DNA of 64,000 bases from Lodderomyces elongisporus. Taxonomy: Eukaryota; Ascomycota; Pichiomycetes; Serinales; Debaryomycetaceae. Below the pieces are notes generated by a model that ran no database searches, was not told the origin of the DNA, and saw nothing but the letters and a program-made list of their open reading frames with translations. Where the stretch lies: the NCBI RefSeq assembly GCF_030384665.1, contig NC_083679.1, positions 744,001 to 808,000 of the forward strand. The letters are read 5' to 3'. A program made the position numbers and the translations under genes. Within the stretch, counting starts at the first letter, position 1. Every line of letters begins with the position of its first letter. This document shows, piece after piece, positions 40,701-49,619 of the stretch.

Positions 40701-42302
40701 GAACTTTTCAGTATTTATAAGACGTTTGATGCAATCCATCCACTCTTGTTTGGATTTACTGGGGTCATTCATTTGTACTGTGACAACAAAGCTCTTGTCC
40801 TTGTGATGAATAAACCACTCGATAATTCACACTTTGTAAATCGGGTTTACAAATGGTTGAACTTCATCAGGACCTTCAACTATCAGATCCATCACATTGA
40901 TGGACTGAAAAACATCATTGCCGATGCTCTTAGCCGATGCCACACGTCTACTCCGCAGACTGATCATTATGAGGTCAGAGAAGCTATTGCCGAGTTTAGG
41001 GCGAAGTTGGATCCTAAAGTACTAGCAGAAGTTAATGTTGTTACCATTGAAGCTGAGCCTAATAACAGTTATAAGAAGATCCCACTTCAAGCGCTTAGAA
41101 AGTACCTTGAGGCACGTACCATTCCCGTTTCGCACAACGCACCTGCTGACGCCAGACGTTTCATCAACCGCGCACTAGAGTTCTATTTACATGATGGAAT
41201 CCTTTACAAGTTAGGTCGGACCGGTTCATACACTCGACGCGTCGTTTATGAGAACAATCAGGTTGAACACATATTCAATCTTGCTCATAGAGATCGTGGT
41301 CACCCAGGAGTTGAGACTACGTTCAATCTAATAAATACTGGATTCTACATTCCGAACCTCTATCGCAGACTTGCCGACTATATCAAACGGTGTGTTTATT
41401 GTCAAAAGGACCAACCTGCAACTAGGCAGCGGGATCCATTGTACTTGAACTACCCGGCTGGTATGTTTCATACAATCGTCTGTGACTGCGTTAAGCTCCG
41501 TGACGCTACTGTTGTCGTTGCACGTGACGAATTTCTGGGATGGCCCGAAGCTCAGGTTTTACCAAAGGTTACTGCAGAGGCAGTAGCCGACTTTATTTAT
41601 TCAAACTTTATTGCTCGTGTAGGAACCTTTAGTGTTTTGAAAACCGACAATGGTCGTGAATTTCACAATGAGGTCCTCCAGCAATTGCTCTCAAATTATG
41701 GCATTTCTCCATCTTATTCTGTACCGTACCATCCGCAGGGGAATGGGATGATCGAAGCGTCGCACAAACGACTTATCAGATTCATCAAACTGGTTCCAGA
41801 GAATAAGAATTTGAGCAAAGTTTTGAATGCTGCATTGTGGGTGGATCGTACTACGGTTCGTAAACGTACGGGATTCACACCACAATACTTGGTTTTTGGA
41901 TTTGAAGGTAATAATCTGCTCCAATCATTGATGCAAACACCATCTGATATACAACAATACACGGAGGACGAACTATTCAAGTTCCGCGTTGGTCAGTTTT
42001 ATTTCCGTAAACAACAGGAAGACTCTGCTAAGGAAACTCAACGCCGCGATCGGGATCATCAGAAGGAAGTTTTTGACAAACGTTATGACACTAATGTACC
42101 GATCAAGAAAGGAGACTTAGTCTTAGTTTACGATGCTGCTACCAACAAGATGGGCTTGAATTGGTCGGGTCCTTTCGTTGTCCGGAAGGTGCTGTCGAGG
42201 ATTTACTATCTTAGTAACCTCCAAGGCATTCCCATGAAACGTCAGTATACTAGGGAGATGTTGAAACCGTTTGTTGCCGCTCCGCTTAGTACTACAAAAT
42301 GA
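37719..42302 (+). CDS. pol: retrotransposon Pol polyprotein (PR-RT-RH-IN)
   Basis: The frame is +1 to gag, with no break to the TGA at 42300-42302. Numbering from the ATG at 37719 (1,527 residues), about 440 residues of acidic unassigned sequence come first. The protease follows, with DTAA at 447-450. Reverse transcriptase has Asp730 in TIDVQNAYFQI and the FIDD box (Asp793-Asp794). RNase H has Asp953 in VHTDAS, then a YEKEL Glu, CDNKA and ADALSR. Integrase has an HX4H...CX2C zinc finger and Asp1256, Asp1310 and Glu1346 in exact D,D-35-E spacing. A GPF/Y-type motif (NWSGPFVVRKVL) lies near the end. An upstream TAA at 37710 bounds the frame, so entry by frameshift must occur at 37713-37750. The ATG at 37719 could be used alone but frameshifting is likelier. 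Confidence 0.95.
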   Translation: MRGIARPQQSKSKAAQVMEVEVIPKSTVTSNSRENTHHERLPTEVMQSNSHIMSDSIDEAIKPGPIMIDDVPVYLVHAANAQSAKKVVKDWTAKKAHLPSSRKDAHNKLKADKVKQQLNAAVRQRQEMERVERESAPSPVTEQSMQESRRELDTESPPIGEQSPPYDSHLPFLELQFPDENIDVDPDYEYEEPSSAGIRFEPSALTMDRELENLAMEDTVDPDEELKLFLSEGKGIEQTSTPPENGNMMSHPQEEVPKVKSDVVVNEPLNEEQANATADDGVDSPVADDSIKLFSVEDILRENQLDELAKLSATSDQPHHLADDSTDPQRKSQRRVRTSKLTILDKQAAFKDAMKHNFFVFMDLSKYLGMHDDARAMMRESTKAMLVDRDVLQKALKDGIAKFKKKPVVTEVNLTTTSTGYHQPGVTQELLCFPASIHGRRIEMKYDTAAQLSLINPQTLKGLPIKPFPLSQPVFVQGVNNDTKAITQGVFLDVTVHFISLPAILYLHEQIPVGQVLLGLPFQDAHKLSIGFTDDGDKRELRFRANGNIHKFPIRYDGDSNYHIDSFPTVQVSQTVVIPPLSEMLRPAFTGSRASEDDIRYFVDQCAEVSDVFYIKGGDPGRLKPEIHPPVRINLRDPNVHWRMKSIPLGSKRTAAVEILQEMIRQGQLVYSDATYRNPWFLISKKDGRHRLLIDLRELNKNVELEGGHPLSVDDLTTEISGCWFISTIDVQNAYFQIPLDAATSDVTSFNSPLGLLKYAVLPQGYINSVSEFSSILQKILSPVAKDVMCFIDDIAIVGPKVDELTDSLVREHLDKIVEVFRLLTNAGLKINPAKLKIAVPECDFLGYHISPAGKTLIRGQVDALLNYPLPNTVKQLESFLGLVNYYRQLIVGHAELTAPLYNLVNQARKEPKHQIHWDPTTKRFFHQIITVLTNQPILQPLNFKDLITVHTDASTDSWGGVLQNTNAAGESKLVLCYSGKFHGSEKNYTIYEKELFSIYKTFDAIHPLLFGFTGVIHLYCDNKALVLVMNKPLDNSHFVNRVYKWLNFIRTFNYQIHHIDGLKNIIADALSRCHTSTPQTDHYEVREAIAEFRAKLDPKVLAEVNVVTIEAEPNNSYKKIPLQALRKYLEARTIPVSHNAPADARRFINRALEFYLHDGILYKLGRTGSYTRRVVYENNQVEHIFNLAHRDRGHPGVETTFNLINTGFYIPNLYRRLADYIKRCVYCQKDQPATRQRDPLYLNYPAGMFHTIVCDCVKLRDATVVVARDEFLGWPEAQVLPKVTAEAVADFIYSNFIARVGTFSVLKTDNGREFHNEVLQQLLSNYGISPSYSVPYHPQGNGMIEASHKRLIRFIKLVPENKNLSKVLNAALWVDRTTVRKRTGFTPQYLVFGFEGNNLLQSLMQTPSDIQQYTEDELFKFRVGQFYFRKQQEDSAKETQRRDRDHQKEVFDKRYDTNVPIKKGDLVLVYDAATNKMGLNWSGPFVVRKVLSRIYYLSNLQGIPMKRQYTREMLKPFVAAPLSTTK
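37721..37727 (+). other. candidate +1 ribosomal frameshift heptamer GCG AGG C
   Basis: It lies in the 32-base gag/pol overlap. GCG is the shift-prone P-site codon of Ty3 and antizyme; AGG C is the slow A-site and +1 landing of Ty1. Skipping the A would fuse Ala to GGC in the pol frame, giving a Gag-Pol of about 2,103 residues. Confidence 0.75.
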
Positions 42303-42315
42303 TTTTCTACTTTGC

Positions 42316-42326
42316 AGGGGGGGAGG
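42316..42326 (+). other. second polypurine-tract copy
   Basis: AGGGGGGGAGG occurs just after the pol stop codon and again at 42426-42436, where it forms the core of the LTR-adjacent polypurine tract. Confidence 0.6.
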
Positions 42327-42423
42327 CCACAACGGTTATCATCAATTTGTACAGTTATTTTACCTCAAATCAATTTTTTCCGAAATGCAATGAAAATAAG
42401 GCCGTATCGCTCATTCAGACTCT

Positions 42424-42437
42424 GAAGGGGGGGAGGA
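42424..42437 (+). other. polypurine tract for plus-strand priming
   Basis: A 14-base purine run (GAAGGGGGGGAGGA) abuts the right LTR, the standard position for the RNase H-resistant primer. Confidence 0.9.
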
Positions 42438-42891
42438 TGTCACAGTGCGACACACATTGGACGCTCTGTGCCCTCGTTTCCGCTAAGTGAATATTTGGAG
42501 AATATTGCACGACATAGGAAACTTGAAACTTCAAACAAGATGAGTTTATATAAATAGGAACGAGAAGTGGTAAAATTAACTTATCACTATTATATAGAAA
42601 TATCGGTAAAATATAGATTTTATACGGTCAACTACATTGAACACAAATCACTAGGTGAACGTGCAGAGTGTATACTCTCACGATTCTCCTTACTAGTGAC
42701 TTTGTATGAGACAATTTACTCTCTTAACTTATGAGCATTGAGACCTTTATAGGTGCGATCATTGACAATTACACTTAGTTGGAATATAGCCTATCAAGTC
42801 ACGAACTCAAACCGCTGGTATCGGTGAGCTACCAGCTCAAACCGATGCTCAGCAGTCGTACACTTGTTACTTGTGACAGTGCTATGCGACA
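42438..42891 (+). repeat. right long terminal repeat (454 bp)
   Basis: By eye it is identical to the left LTR over its whole length. It supplies the 3' end and polyadenylation region of the element RNA. Confidence 0.96.
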
Positions 42892-42896
42892 ACAAC
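42892..42896. repeat. right 5-bp target-site duplication ACAAC
   Basis: ACAAC directly follows the right LTR, matching 34233-34237. It lies in an ACA-rich sequence, so the exact phase has some freedom. Confidence 0.9.
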
Positions 42897-43673
42897 AACA
42901 AAAGAAAAAACAAAAGAAAAAACAAAAGATAAAACTTTACACACACTCAGAGAGACATACAGAGACATATATACAGTAAATCTCAATTTACGACGCAAGA
43001 TCAAAAGTCATAATAGACCATTTGCTTGATATCGTTTTCAACACCAACTACTATTACCATCACTCTGACGACCACCATCACTCTGACGACCACTACAACT
43101 ACTACTACAACTACAACTACTACAGCGTACCCATAGATACACATACCGTCTCGGCTGTTTTTTACCCGCTCGAGTACGAATTTACAGTTGAGATATCAGA
43201 TTCGTTGCATTATCTTATTCTTTCTTCTTTTTAATACCGTGTCAATTGGATTCTTCTAATCCCTTCTCCACCCCACAATCTTTGCCGGCATACTATCTTT
43301 CCAACTTGGTTTACCATTCAAATTCTTTGGTACTTTTGACACAGTAAATTTATAAAGCACTATAATTTGCAATTTCATCACCTTGAATTTCCCAAACAGA
43401 AACCCGAAAAGGAAAGCAAAGAAAGGACCCCCCCCCCCCCCCCAAAAAAAAAAGAGATAGGAGTAGAGGAAGAAAAAAAAATAATACATGAAACTGTTAC
43501 TATAAATAGCTATTATCAAGTTCATTTCAGTACAAACAACAACCGAAAACACAATCGTTAATCAGATATATTCATAAAACTTATACAGGGGTAAACAATC
43601 ATTCTCCCCCCTTTTTCTAATTCTTCTTCTTCTTCCCTATTATTATTATTCACCTTTCATCTGGTTCAAAACA
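42897..43673. promoter_or_regulatory. NBP2 upstream region, right part of the interrupted promoter
   Basis: No gene is visible. The stretch holds an AAAAGAAAAAAC repeat near 42898-42930, GACGACCACCATCAC-type repeats near 43065-43095, a 16-base C homopolymer at 43428-43443 followed by an A-run, and a CT-rich leader before the NBP2 ATG. Confidence 0.5.
43428..43443. repeat. 16-base C homopolymer
   Basis: Sixteen C residues are followed by ten or more A residues, about 230 bp upstream of NBP2. The minus strand is a G-run. Confidence 0.9.
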
Positions 43674-44516
43674 ATGAGGTTCAAGCTACCACCAAATACA
43701 CAAGTTAAGGATTTTGGGTACCCAGAGTCCCACCCACTACATCTGGGGACAGGCGAATCTCTAAGGTTTTCGTATCAATCTACTTCAATTTCGGACTCGT
43801 CAGATGAATCTTTAGCATCTTCATCTTCATCATCATCTTCACCATCATCATCATCATTGAACGCATCTTCTCAAGGTTTGCCTCTGGGCGGAGATACGCG
43901 ACGAAGGGAAGGGGACGAAACATTTAACCATTATTACAATGAAGATGATCTGTACCAATTTATAAATGACGAAATCAATTGCAAAGCTCGAGCCATATTT
44001 GACTTTAAACCGGAAAACGATAACGAGATAGAGTTGGTTGAGGGACAAATTATTTGGATAAGCTACCGACACGGGCAAGGCTGGCTAGTAGCCGAGGACC
44101 CAATTACCAAAGAGCACGGTCTCGTGCCTGAAGAGTATGTCGAAGTGTTTGAATTTGCGGAAAATGAAGACCGAGATGTAGCGAAACCATTCCTACCTGA
44201 AATATTTCGACGCCGAGAAGAGATTTATGGAACTGAAGCGGCGGGGGAAATAGATGATGATGAATGGGTTGACACAGACGGAAGTGATGGCGAGTTTTAC
44301 TCGGAAACTGAACCAGAACCAGAACCAAAACCAAAACCAGAACCAACAACAGTAGCAACAACAACAGAAACAGAAACAGAACCAATACAAGCAGATGGTA
44401 TAACAAAAGAGACAAATGAATTGAAAAATGTAAGCGTAGATACAGGGAGTACAAACAAGAAGGTGTCAGATATAAAGGACCGACTAGCGGATGGTATCAA
44501 AAATATGCAAATATGA
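43674..44516 (+). CDS. NBP2: SH3-domain adaptor Nbp2
   Basis: The protein has 280 residues. A serine run at 40-66 is followed by one SH3 domain at about 104-160, with ARAIFDF (ALYDF motif), the acidic RT loop, the GWLVAED tryptophan and the LVPEEYVEV closing strand. The C-terminus is acidic with a Glu/Pro-Lys/Pro repeat (about 204-224). In S. cerevisiae, Nbp2 (236 residues) bridges the phosphatase Ptc1 to Pbs2 and other kinases in the osmotic and cell-wall MAP-kinase pathways. The single central SH3 domain with IFDFKPENDNEIEL and the flanking acidic parts support the name. One CTG codon occurs in the polar linker after the serine run. The retrotransposon ends 782 bp upstream of its ATG. Confidence 0.85.
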   Translation: MRFKLPPNTQVKDFGYPESHPLHLGTGESLRFSYQSTSISDSSDESLASSSSSSSSPSSSSLNASSQGLPLGGDTRRREGDETFNHYYNEDDLYQFINDEINCKARAIFDFKPENDNEIELVEGQIIWISYRHGQGWLVAEDPITKEHGLVPEEYVEVFEFAENEDRDVAKPFLPEIFRRREEIYGTEAAGEIDDDEWVDTDGSDGEFYSETEPEPEPKPKPEPTTVATTTETETEPIQADGITKETNELKNVSVDTGSTNKKVSDIKDRLADGIKNMQI

Positions 44517-45071
44517 TGTAGCATTTTTTTTTAAAAAAAACGTGGAATGAATATAATGAATTTATATACTAATATTAGCCAGTTGTATCTCTTGATATTC
44601 TCACATGATGGCATAACGGCCTCCAATTTTGGCAAAAAAAAAGAAAAAAAGTACCCGTTACAATACAACACTATCCACCAAACGTTATTATTTCTACTCT
44701 ACTCTTTTTCGATTTTGGTGTGACATCAAATAAACGCGGTAGAACGTACATTTCTATTCTGTTCATTTTGTAATTTTTTGTTTTCTTTTTTTTTTTATTT
44801 AGAATTGAAGGAACAGGGAATAGGTACATCGATCGCATCCTAAAACCCGTGATCTGGAATGTAGATTACCTCGCAGCGTATACATATGTATATATATATA
44901 CATACACACATACACACACGCACATATATATCACATCTCACTGCTCCAGACCATACCACAGCATACCACAAACAAGGGCAAAAAAAAAAATCCAAAACAA
45001 AAAACCCACATAAGAAACGTGTGTGATTAGTTCCACATATATGACATAGTAATTCTCGAACCTAAAGAATA
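44517..45071. other. intergenic region between NBP2 and the RRN5-like gene
   Basis: I see no gene. TA/CA repeats occur at about 44880-44930 and A-runs near 44979. The right half is the likely promoter of the next gene. Confidence 0.5.
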
Positions 45072-48000
45072 ATGAGTGAGGGGACACAGCGATCTCAACC
45101 AGATCCTGATACGGCTACAAATGAACCTCAGCGTGATATTCAGAGCATCGCAGCTAATCAAAGTCAATTAAATTTGGGAAATAGGTTATCTACTAGAGAT
45201 ACCTCTTCCAGAAGGAGGATTTCCCGCTCTGCTGCCGGGAGAAAGGCGCAAAGGGCGATTAATGCATCCAAACTTCGAAAAGCTAGCAAATCTAACAAGG
45301 ATAGTCCTGGAGAAGCCAAAAAACTGTTGAAGGGAGTATCACGACAGAAAAGTGTACAACCTCCTAAATTAATCGAAGAAACAGAACAAAATGGCACAGA
45401 AGATTCAGGGATCTCACATGCATTCTCTGAAATTCAACTGTTAGTTCCTGGAACACCGCTTACAGGAACAGCAAGACGCTCATCTTTAACTGGTGAACAC
45501 ATATCACCCTCATCTCAAGCACAACAGCAATCACATTTGCATGAAACCCAATTACAACTCCTGCCTTCGCCAATTGAAAGCCAGTCGTCTAATTCTAGAA
45601 TGCAACCACGACGAAGACGTACTAGTTCAACAAGCTATCCTTTACTAAAAAGACCCTTTAATTTTGACACAGAGGAACCAGAGCTGGAACCTGACGCGGA
45701 GCCAGAACCAGAGCCAGAACTAGAGCTAGAACCAGAACTAGAAATAGAACCAACACTAAGATCAGAACCAGAATCGGAATCAGAATCAACACTAAGATCA
45801 CAAAAAAACCAGCTGCAACAAACGAGTACTACTCCTTCACTGCTAAGGCAGAGTATCTCACAAACCATGTCAAATAGTCAATCAGTACTTGGAAGGATGT
45901 GGAATTTCTCAAAAAGTTTGTTTTCATCTCCACTACGCACAGATGAAGATGTCTCTGTATTGTCTTCCGACTCCTTGCCAATCTTAGCATCTCATGTAGA
46001 GAATTACCGTGAAAATGACGAAATAAATGGCGAAAACAACAGCAAAATTTACAACAGAAGAAGGAAAAAAAGAAACAACAGTGTCGCCCGCAGAAGAGGA
46101 CTGATATTTGCGTCTTCTTCGCCAATATTAAAAACAAAAGATAGTTCTGGTATTTCCACAACCATTAACACCAACATCAATAGAGCAACCACATCAACGG
46201 AATCAGGTTCACCAACCACGGAAAGAGTCAACCGTATTCGATATTCACCTGCCGCAAGTCTTTCCATGTTTGATAACCAACATAAAGATAAGAACATACG
46301 TGATGACAGTCCAAATCCAAACAATCATTTGCCATCTTTGTCGCAATCATTACTAGCAAATAGTACATTGACTACCTTGAATAATCAACAAGAACCAATA
46401 GAAGCACTCATAACTAGGTCACGTTCAAAAGTCCCTTTGGTGAACAAATCACCAATACAATCAGATTCGAGTCAGAGCCAGAACAATCTTCTGAGCTCTC
46501 CATTACCTCTTGCTTCACCTAACTCAAATAAGCAACTGACATTGAAAAGGTTTCTGTTGATGCGCGATGCTGTTAAAACTCCTGGATCGCATGTAAACAA
46601 TCAAACGAATGGAATTGTATTACAGGATGATAGTAACGTGCACCCCCCAAAATCATTTAACAAAGGACACAACAATCGAAATACCTCAACTAATCTATCT
46701 GTTTTGTACGGGCACTCATTGATAAGTAATTTGAAAAAAAGTGTTACACCAGAAACTCAAAGCGAGAATAATGATGAAGAGGAACAGCAACAGCAACAAC
46801 TACATAATCAAATAGAAACCGCCACTCATGAAAAAAGCTCTGAGGCGTACGTTTGTGTACAAATTGCCTCAAATGAGCCACTAAACGGAGATGTTCAAGA
46901 AGCTAATAACGACTTGACCAAATTATTTGATGGTGGACAAACTACTCCAAATTTGAAAAGAAGAAATCTTGATCTTGAGTCGGATGTACTCCACGATGAC
47001 ACTTTGCTGAGTCCAAATTTATTGTATACTACGCAAAATAATAACTCCCAACAAGTTGCACCAGCTGAATCACCAGTACAAAATTCAACTACTTCCAGTT
47101 TACCACCAGCTCAGGATCACCAGTTAGCTGTTAATGACTTGAGTTCACAGAGACCAAATACTTTGCTGAACTTGCTTTCGTTGAATAGCAGCCATGTGGA
47201 AAACACCGATCGCGATTTTACCCCTACAGAACAAGCTCTATTGAAACTTTCGTTAGCTCGTGAATCATCTTCACCACCATCACCATCATCATCATTCTTT
47301 CCAATATCATCACTTCAACCATCCAATCCTACTCAAACACAAAAGCGTAAAAGTGGTTTAAATAAAAAAATAGGTACGGAGGGGTCTAAAAGTGTTGGCT
47401 CGAAAAAAAGACGAAACAATTCTCAGCAGATTCCAACATTGCAATCTAAAGATTCGAATCCATCATTGAGTAAACAAGGTGAGATGTCAACGTTGGACGA
47501 AACTGTTTACCATACCAACAATAGCACTAATGTGCACGTAGATGGCACAACAAGCAAGAATCCAGCGTTATCAAAAACAAGTTTACTCTCTACATCTGAG
47601 GAAACCATTGCTCCAAATTTGCAAAACTCTGTTGTAGCAACTGTTGATCCAATTAATAACGCAGTCTCTCAATCAGGAGAAAAACTGGATAAACAGTATA
47701 CATCTACAACACTAAATGAGCCTCATAGATCAGGAATTATACTTCAAGAATCTACCACTAATGACTCGACATTAGCAATACCGACCTCGTTGCAAATGCT
47801 TCCAACCACATCAAAACATGGCCATCATGTTCAAACACGAATCATTGAGGAAGCAAGAAATTCGCCTCTAAACACCGACGTCTTAGTGTCTACGACTCCT
47901 AATTCTAATTTGCAACACTCGAATGGTAGTGCTACACCACAATTGCCTTTGCCAAAGATACAAAATAAGAATGCGAAAGTTATTGAGAAACCAAAGCGCA

Positions 48001-49427
48001 AGAGGAAGCCAACTTTCAAGCCACTTGATGAGATGGCTCCCAACGCCAAGTATATTGATTTTTACAACACATATGTGAAAGAAGTATTTGGAACAACAAA
48101 GGCGTCAAAACTATGGCATTTTGATCCACTGAAAATTAGCTTTGAAGGATCATTTCCTTTGGAATCATCGAATCCTGGGTGTGTTTGGACTCCTGTAGAT
48201 AAAGAAATGTTCTTTAAGTTAGTTGCTAGACATTCTATACACAATATCGATTTGATTGCCCTGGAAATGAAGAAAAGCGAGATGGAGATCATCACGTATT
48301 ACAATTTGTTGCATTCTGAAGTGGAGAGGCTAAAAAAGGGTGAGATTGATAACGATGATTTTGTTATTGATAAACGTGAGCGGAAACGTAGGAAGAAGGA
48401 TATGAAAAGAGCTATAGTGAAATATGAGGATATGCCCATTGCATATGATATGCTGGAGTGGTTTATCAGGTTTGAAGATGAGCAGAGTTTTATTATTGAA
48501 AATTGTTTGCGCAAGCAAATGGTGAATGAACAAATTGAGAATGAGTTGAATTACATGGACCAATTAACCAAAGAAATTTTGGATGATGAATCCCTGCTGG
48601 GCACGGGCATGGATATGGACATGGACATGGACATGGGCACGAGTGTAGATGATGATGTTTGTGAAAGAGCTGTAGAAAATAATTTCTCAACTTCACCATC
48701 AATCTCCGAGCTGCAGTTGGTTGATAAGCTTAGGTTAAGCCAACTCTTGCAATGTAAAGCTGATGATGATTCCTTTGTGTTGTTTGGACAAATTGTGAGT
48801 AATTTAACCAAGAGAATATTGCTCAATCTTATATTGTTGAGAAAAAGCGATGCTACAAAGAAAGAGTCTAGTGATTTACTTAATAAAATTATAACAAAGT
48901 CTGAAATAAGGAGTGCTGTTAGGTCTTTGGATTACCGTGATCCTGATTTGATGTTTTCTCGGCGAAATATGATTTTGAAATACCGCCAGCAAATGGGGTA
49001 TAAGGTTGATGAATGGCGGGAAGAGTATCACCAAAGTTTGCACACGGCACCTGTTTTTACTCCACCAAGTATACGTGATAATTTTGTTCCTTTGAAGAAA
49101 AAAAAGAATAGAGATTTTGCTGACGAGTATGATAATGGTAATGTCGATGTTTATGCTTCAAGCAATGATGATCTTGGTGACATTTCAGAGACCAGTGTTA
49201 ACGAATCAGATGAAATGCAGCTGGCCTGTTATGAGCGTGGTTTATATTCCCTATTGCTTGATTCGATGGAAATAACGCTGTTGGATTATAAGAAAGTCGC
49301 CCACTGGGAACGCGAAATGAAGAAAGAGAATAAAGAGAACAAGGAGAGACAAGGACCTAGAGAAGAGAAATTTTCAAAAGCGAATATAGTAGAAGGAGTC
49401 CTTACTAGTAATGGAGAAACAAGTTAA
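45072..49427 (+). CDS. RRN5: SANT/Myb protein, probable UAF subunit Rrn5, with a very long N-terminus
   Basis: The protein has 1,451 residues. The first 970 are mostly disordered (Ser, Asn, Gln, with a Glu/Pro repeat near 200-240). The conserved part begins near 985 with YIDFYNTYVKEVF. A SANT domain starts at Trp1039 (WTPVDKEMFFKLVARHSIHNID, ending in ITYYNLL). It is followed by a basic stretch, then MPIAYDMLEWFIRFEDEQS, and later SLDYRDPDLMFSRRN. The order YxxxYN-x-EV, SANT with RYSIH and YY, then APIAYEM-EW matches S. cerevisiae Rrn5 as I recall it. Rrn5 belongs to the upstream activating factor that recruits RNA polymerase I to rDNA. S. cerevisiae Rrn5 has 363 residues, so the N-terminal thousand residues are an extension or a clade feature. 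TFIIIB Bdp1 is the alternative SANT protein but fits less well. Confidence 0.7.
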   Translation: MSEGTQRSQPDPDTATNEPQRDIQSIAANQSQLNLGNRLSTRDTSSRRRISRSAAGRKAQRAINASKLRKASKSNKDSPGEAKKLLKGVSRQKSVQPPKLIEETEQNGTEDSGISHAFSEIQLLVPGTPLTGTARRSSLTGEHISPSSQAQQQSHLHETQLQLLPSPIESQSSNSRMQPRRRRTSSTSYPLLKRPFNFDTEEPELEPDAEPEPEPELELEPELEIEPTLRSEPESESESTLRSQKNQLQQTSTTPSLLRQSISQTMSNSQSVLGRMWNFSKSLFSSPLRTDEDVSVLSSDSLPILASHVENYRENDEINGENNSKIYNRRRKKRNNSVARRRGLIFASSSPILKTKDSSGISTTINTNINRATTSTESGSPTTERVNRIRYSPAASLSMFDNQHKDKNIRDDSPNPNNHLPSLSQSLLANSTLTTLNNQQEPIEALITRSRSKVPLVNKSPIQSDSSQSQNNLLSSPLPLASPNSNKQLTLKRFLLMRDAVKTPGSHVNNQTNGIVLQDDSNVHPPKSFNKGHNNRNTSTNLSVLYGHSLISNLKKSVTPETQSENNDEEEQQQQQLHNQIETATHEKSSEAYVCVQIASNEPLNGDVQEANNDLTKLFDGGQTTPNLKRRNLDLESDVLHDDTLLSPNLLYTTQNNNSQQVAPAESPVQNSTTSSLPPAQDHQLAVNDLSSQRPNTLLNLLSLNSSHVENTDRDFTPTEQALLKLSLARESSSPPSPSSSFFPISSLQPSNPTQTQKRKSGLNKKIGTEGSKSVGSKKRRNNSQQIPTLQSKDSNPSLSKQGEMSTLDETVYHTNNSTNVHVDGTTSKNPALSKTSLLSTSEETIAPNLQNSVVATVDPINNAVSQSGEKLDKQYTSTTLNEPHRSGIILQESTTNDSTLAIPTSLQMLPTTSKHGHHVQTRIIEEARNSPLNTDVLVSTTPNSNLQHSNGSATPQLPLPKIQNKNAKVIEKPKRKRKPTFKPLDEMAPNAKYIDFYNTYVKEVFGTTKASKLWHFDPLKISFEGSFPLESSNPGCVWTPVDKEMFFKLVARHSIHNIDLIALEMKKSEMEIITYYNLLHSEVERLKKGEIDNDDFVIDKRERKRRKKDMKRAIVKYEDMPIAYDMLEWFIRFEDEQSFIIENCLRKQMVNEQIENELNYMDQLTKEILDDESLLGTGMDMDMDMDMGTSVDDDVCERAVENNFSTSPSISELQLVDKLRLSQLLQCKADDDSFVLFGQIVSNLTKRILLNLILLRKSDATKKESSDLLNKIITKSEIRSAVRSLDYRDPDLMFSRRNMILKYRQQMGYKVDEWREEYHQSLHTAPVFTPPSIRDNFVPLKKKKNRDFADEYDNGNVDVYASSNDDLGDISETSVNESDEMQLACYERGLYSLLLDSMEITLLDYKKVAHWEREMKKENKENKERQGPREEKFSKANIVEGVLTSNGETS

Positions 49428-49619
49428 ACAAGCATAGTTTTGAAGGGGAATGAATCAAATAATTTGATACTCAGCTTCATTTTCACTCAACTTTTCTTTC
49501 ACCATGCGTTTTTCTTTATTTTTTTTTTCCTTCTTTTTGTTCATTCGTTTTGTTACTTTTTAAAAATTGTAATTGCTTTTTTTGCATTGTATTGTACTTT
49601 GTGCTTTATGCTAATTAGT

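Larger units (their letters stand above)
34238..42891 (+). mobile_element. complete Ty3/gypsy LTR retrotransposon, 8,654 bp
   Basis: The element runs TG...CA between 454-bp LTRs that look identical base for base at a constant offset of 8,200. It is flanked by ACAAC duplications. It holds a tRNA-type primer-binding site, a 1.3 kb leader, gag, pol in the +1 frame with the order protease, reverse transcriptase, RNase H, integrase, and a polypurine tract next to the right LTR. Integrase after RNase H and a C-terminal GPF motif mark Metaviridae. There is no envelope-like gene and no chromodomain. I saw no frame break or stop in either gene, so it appears recent and probably competent. It sits in the divergent GIR2-NBP2 promoter; Ty3 itself targets Pol III genes, but I see no tRNA beside this copy. 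Confidence 0.96.
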
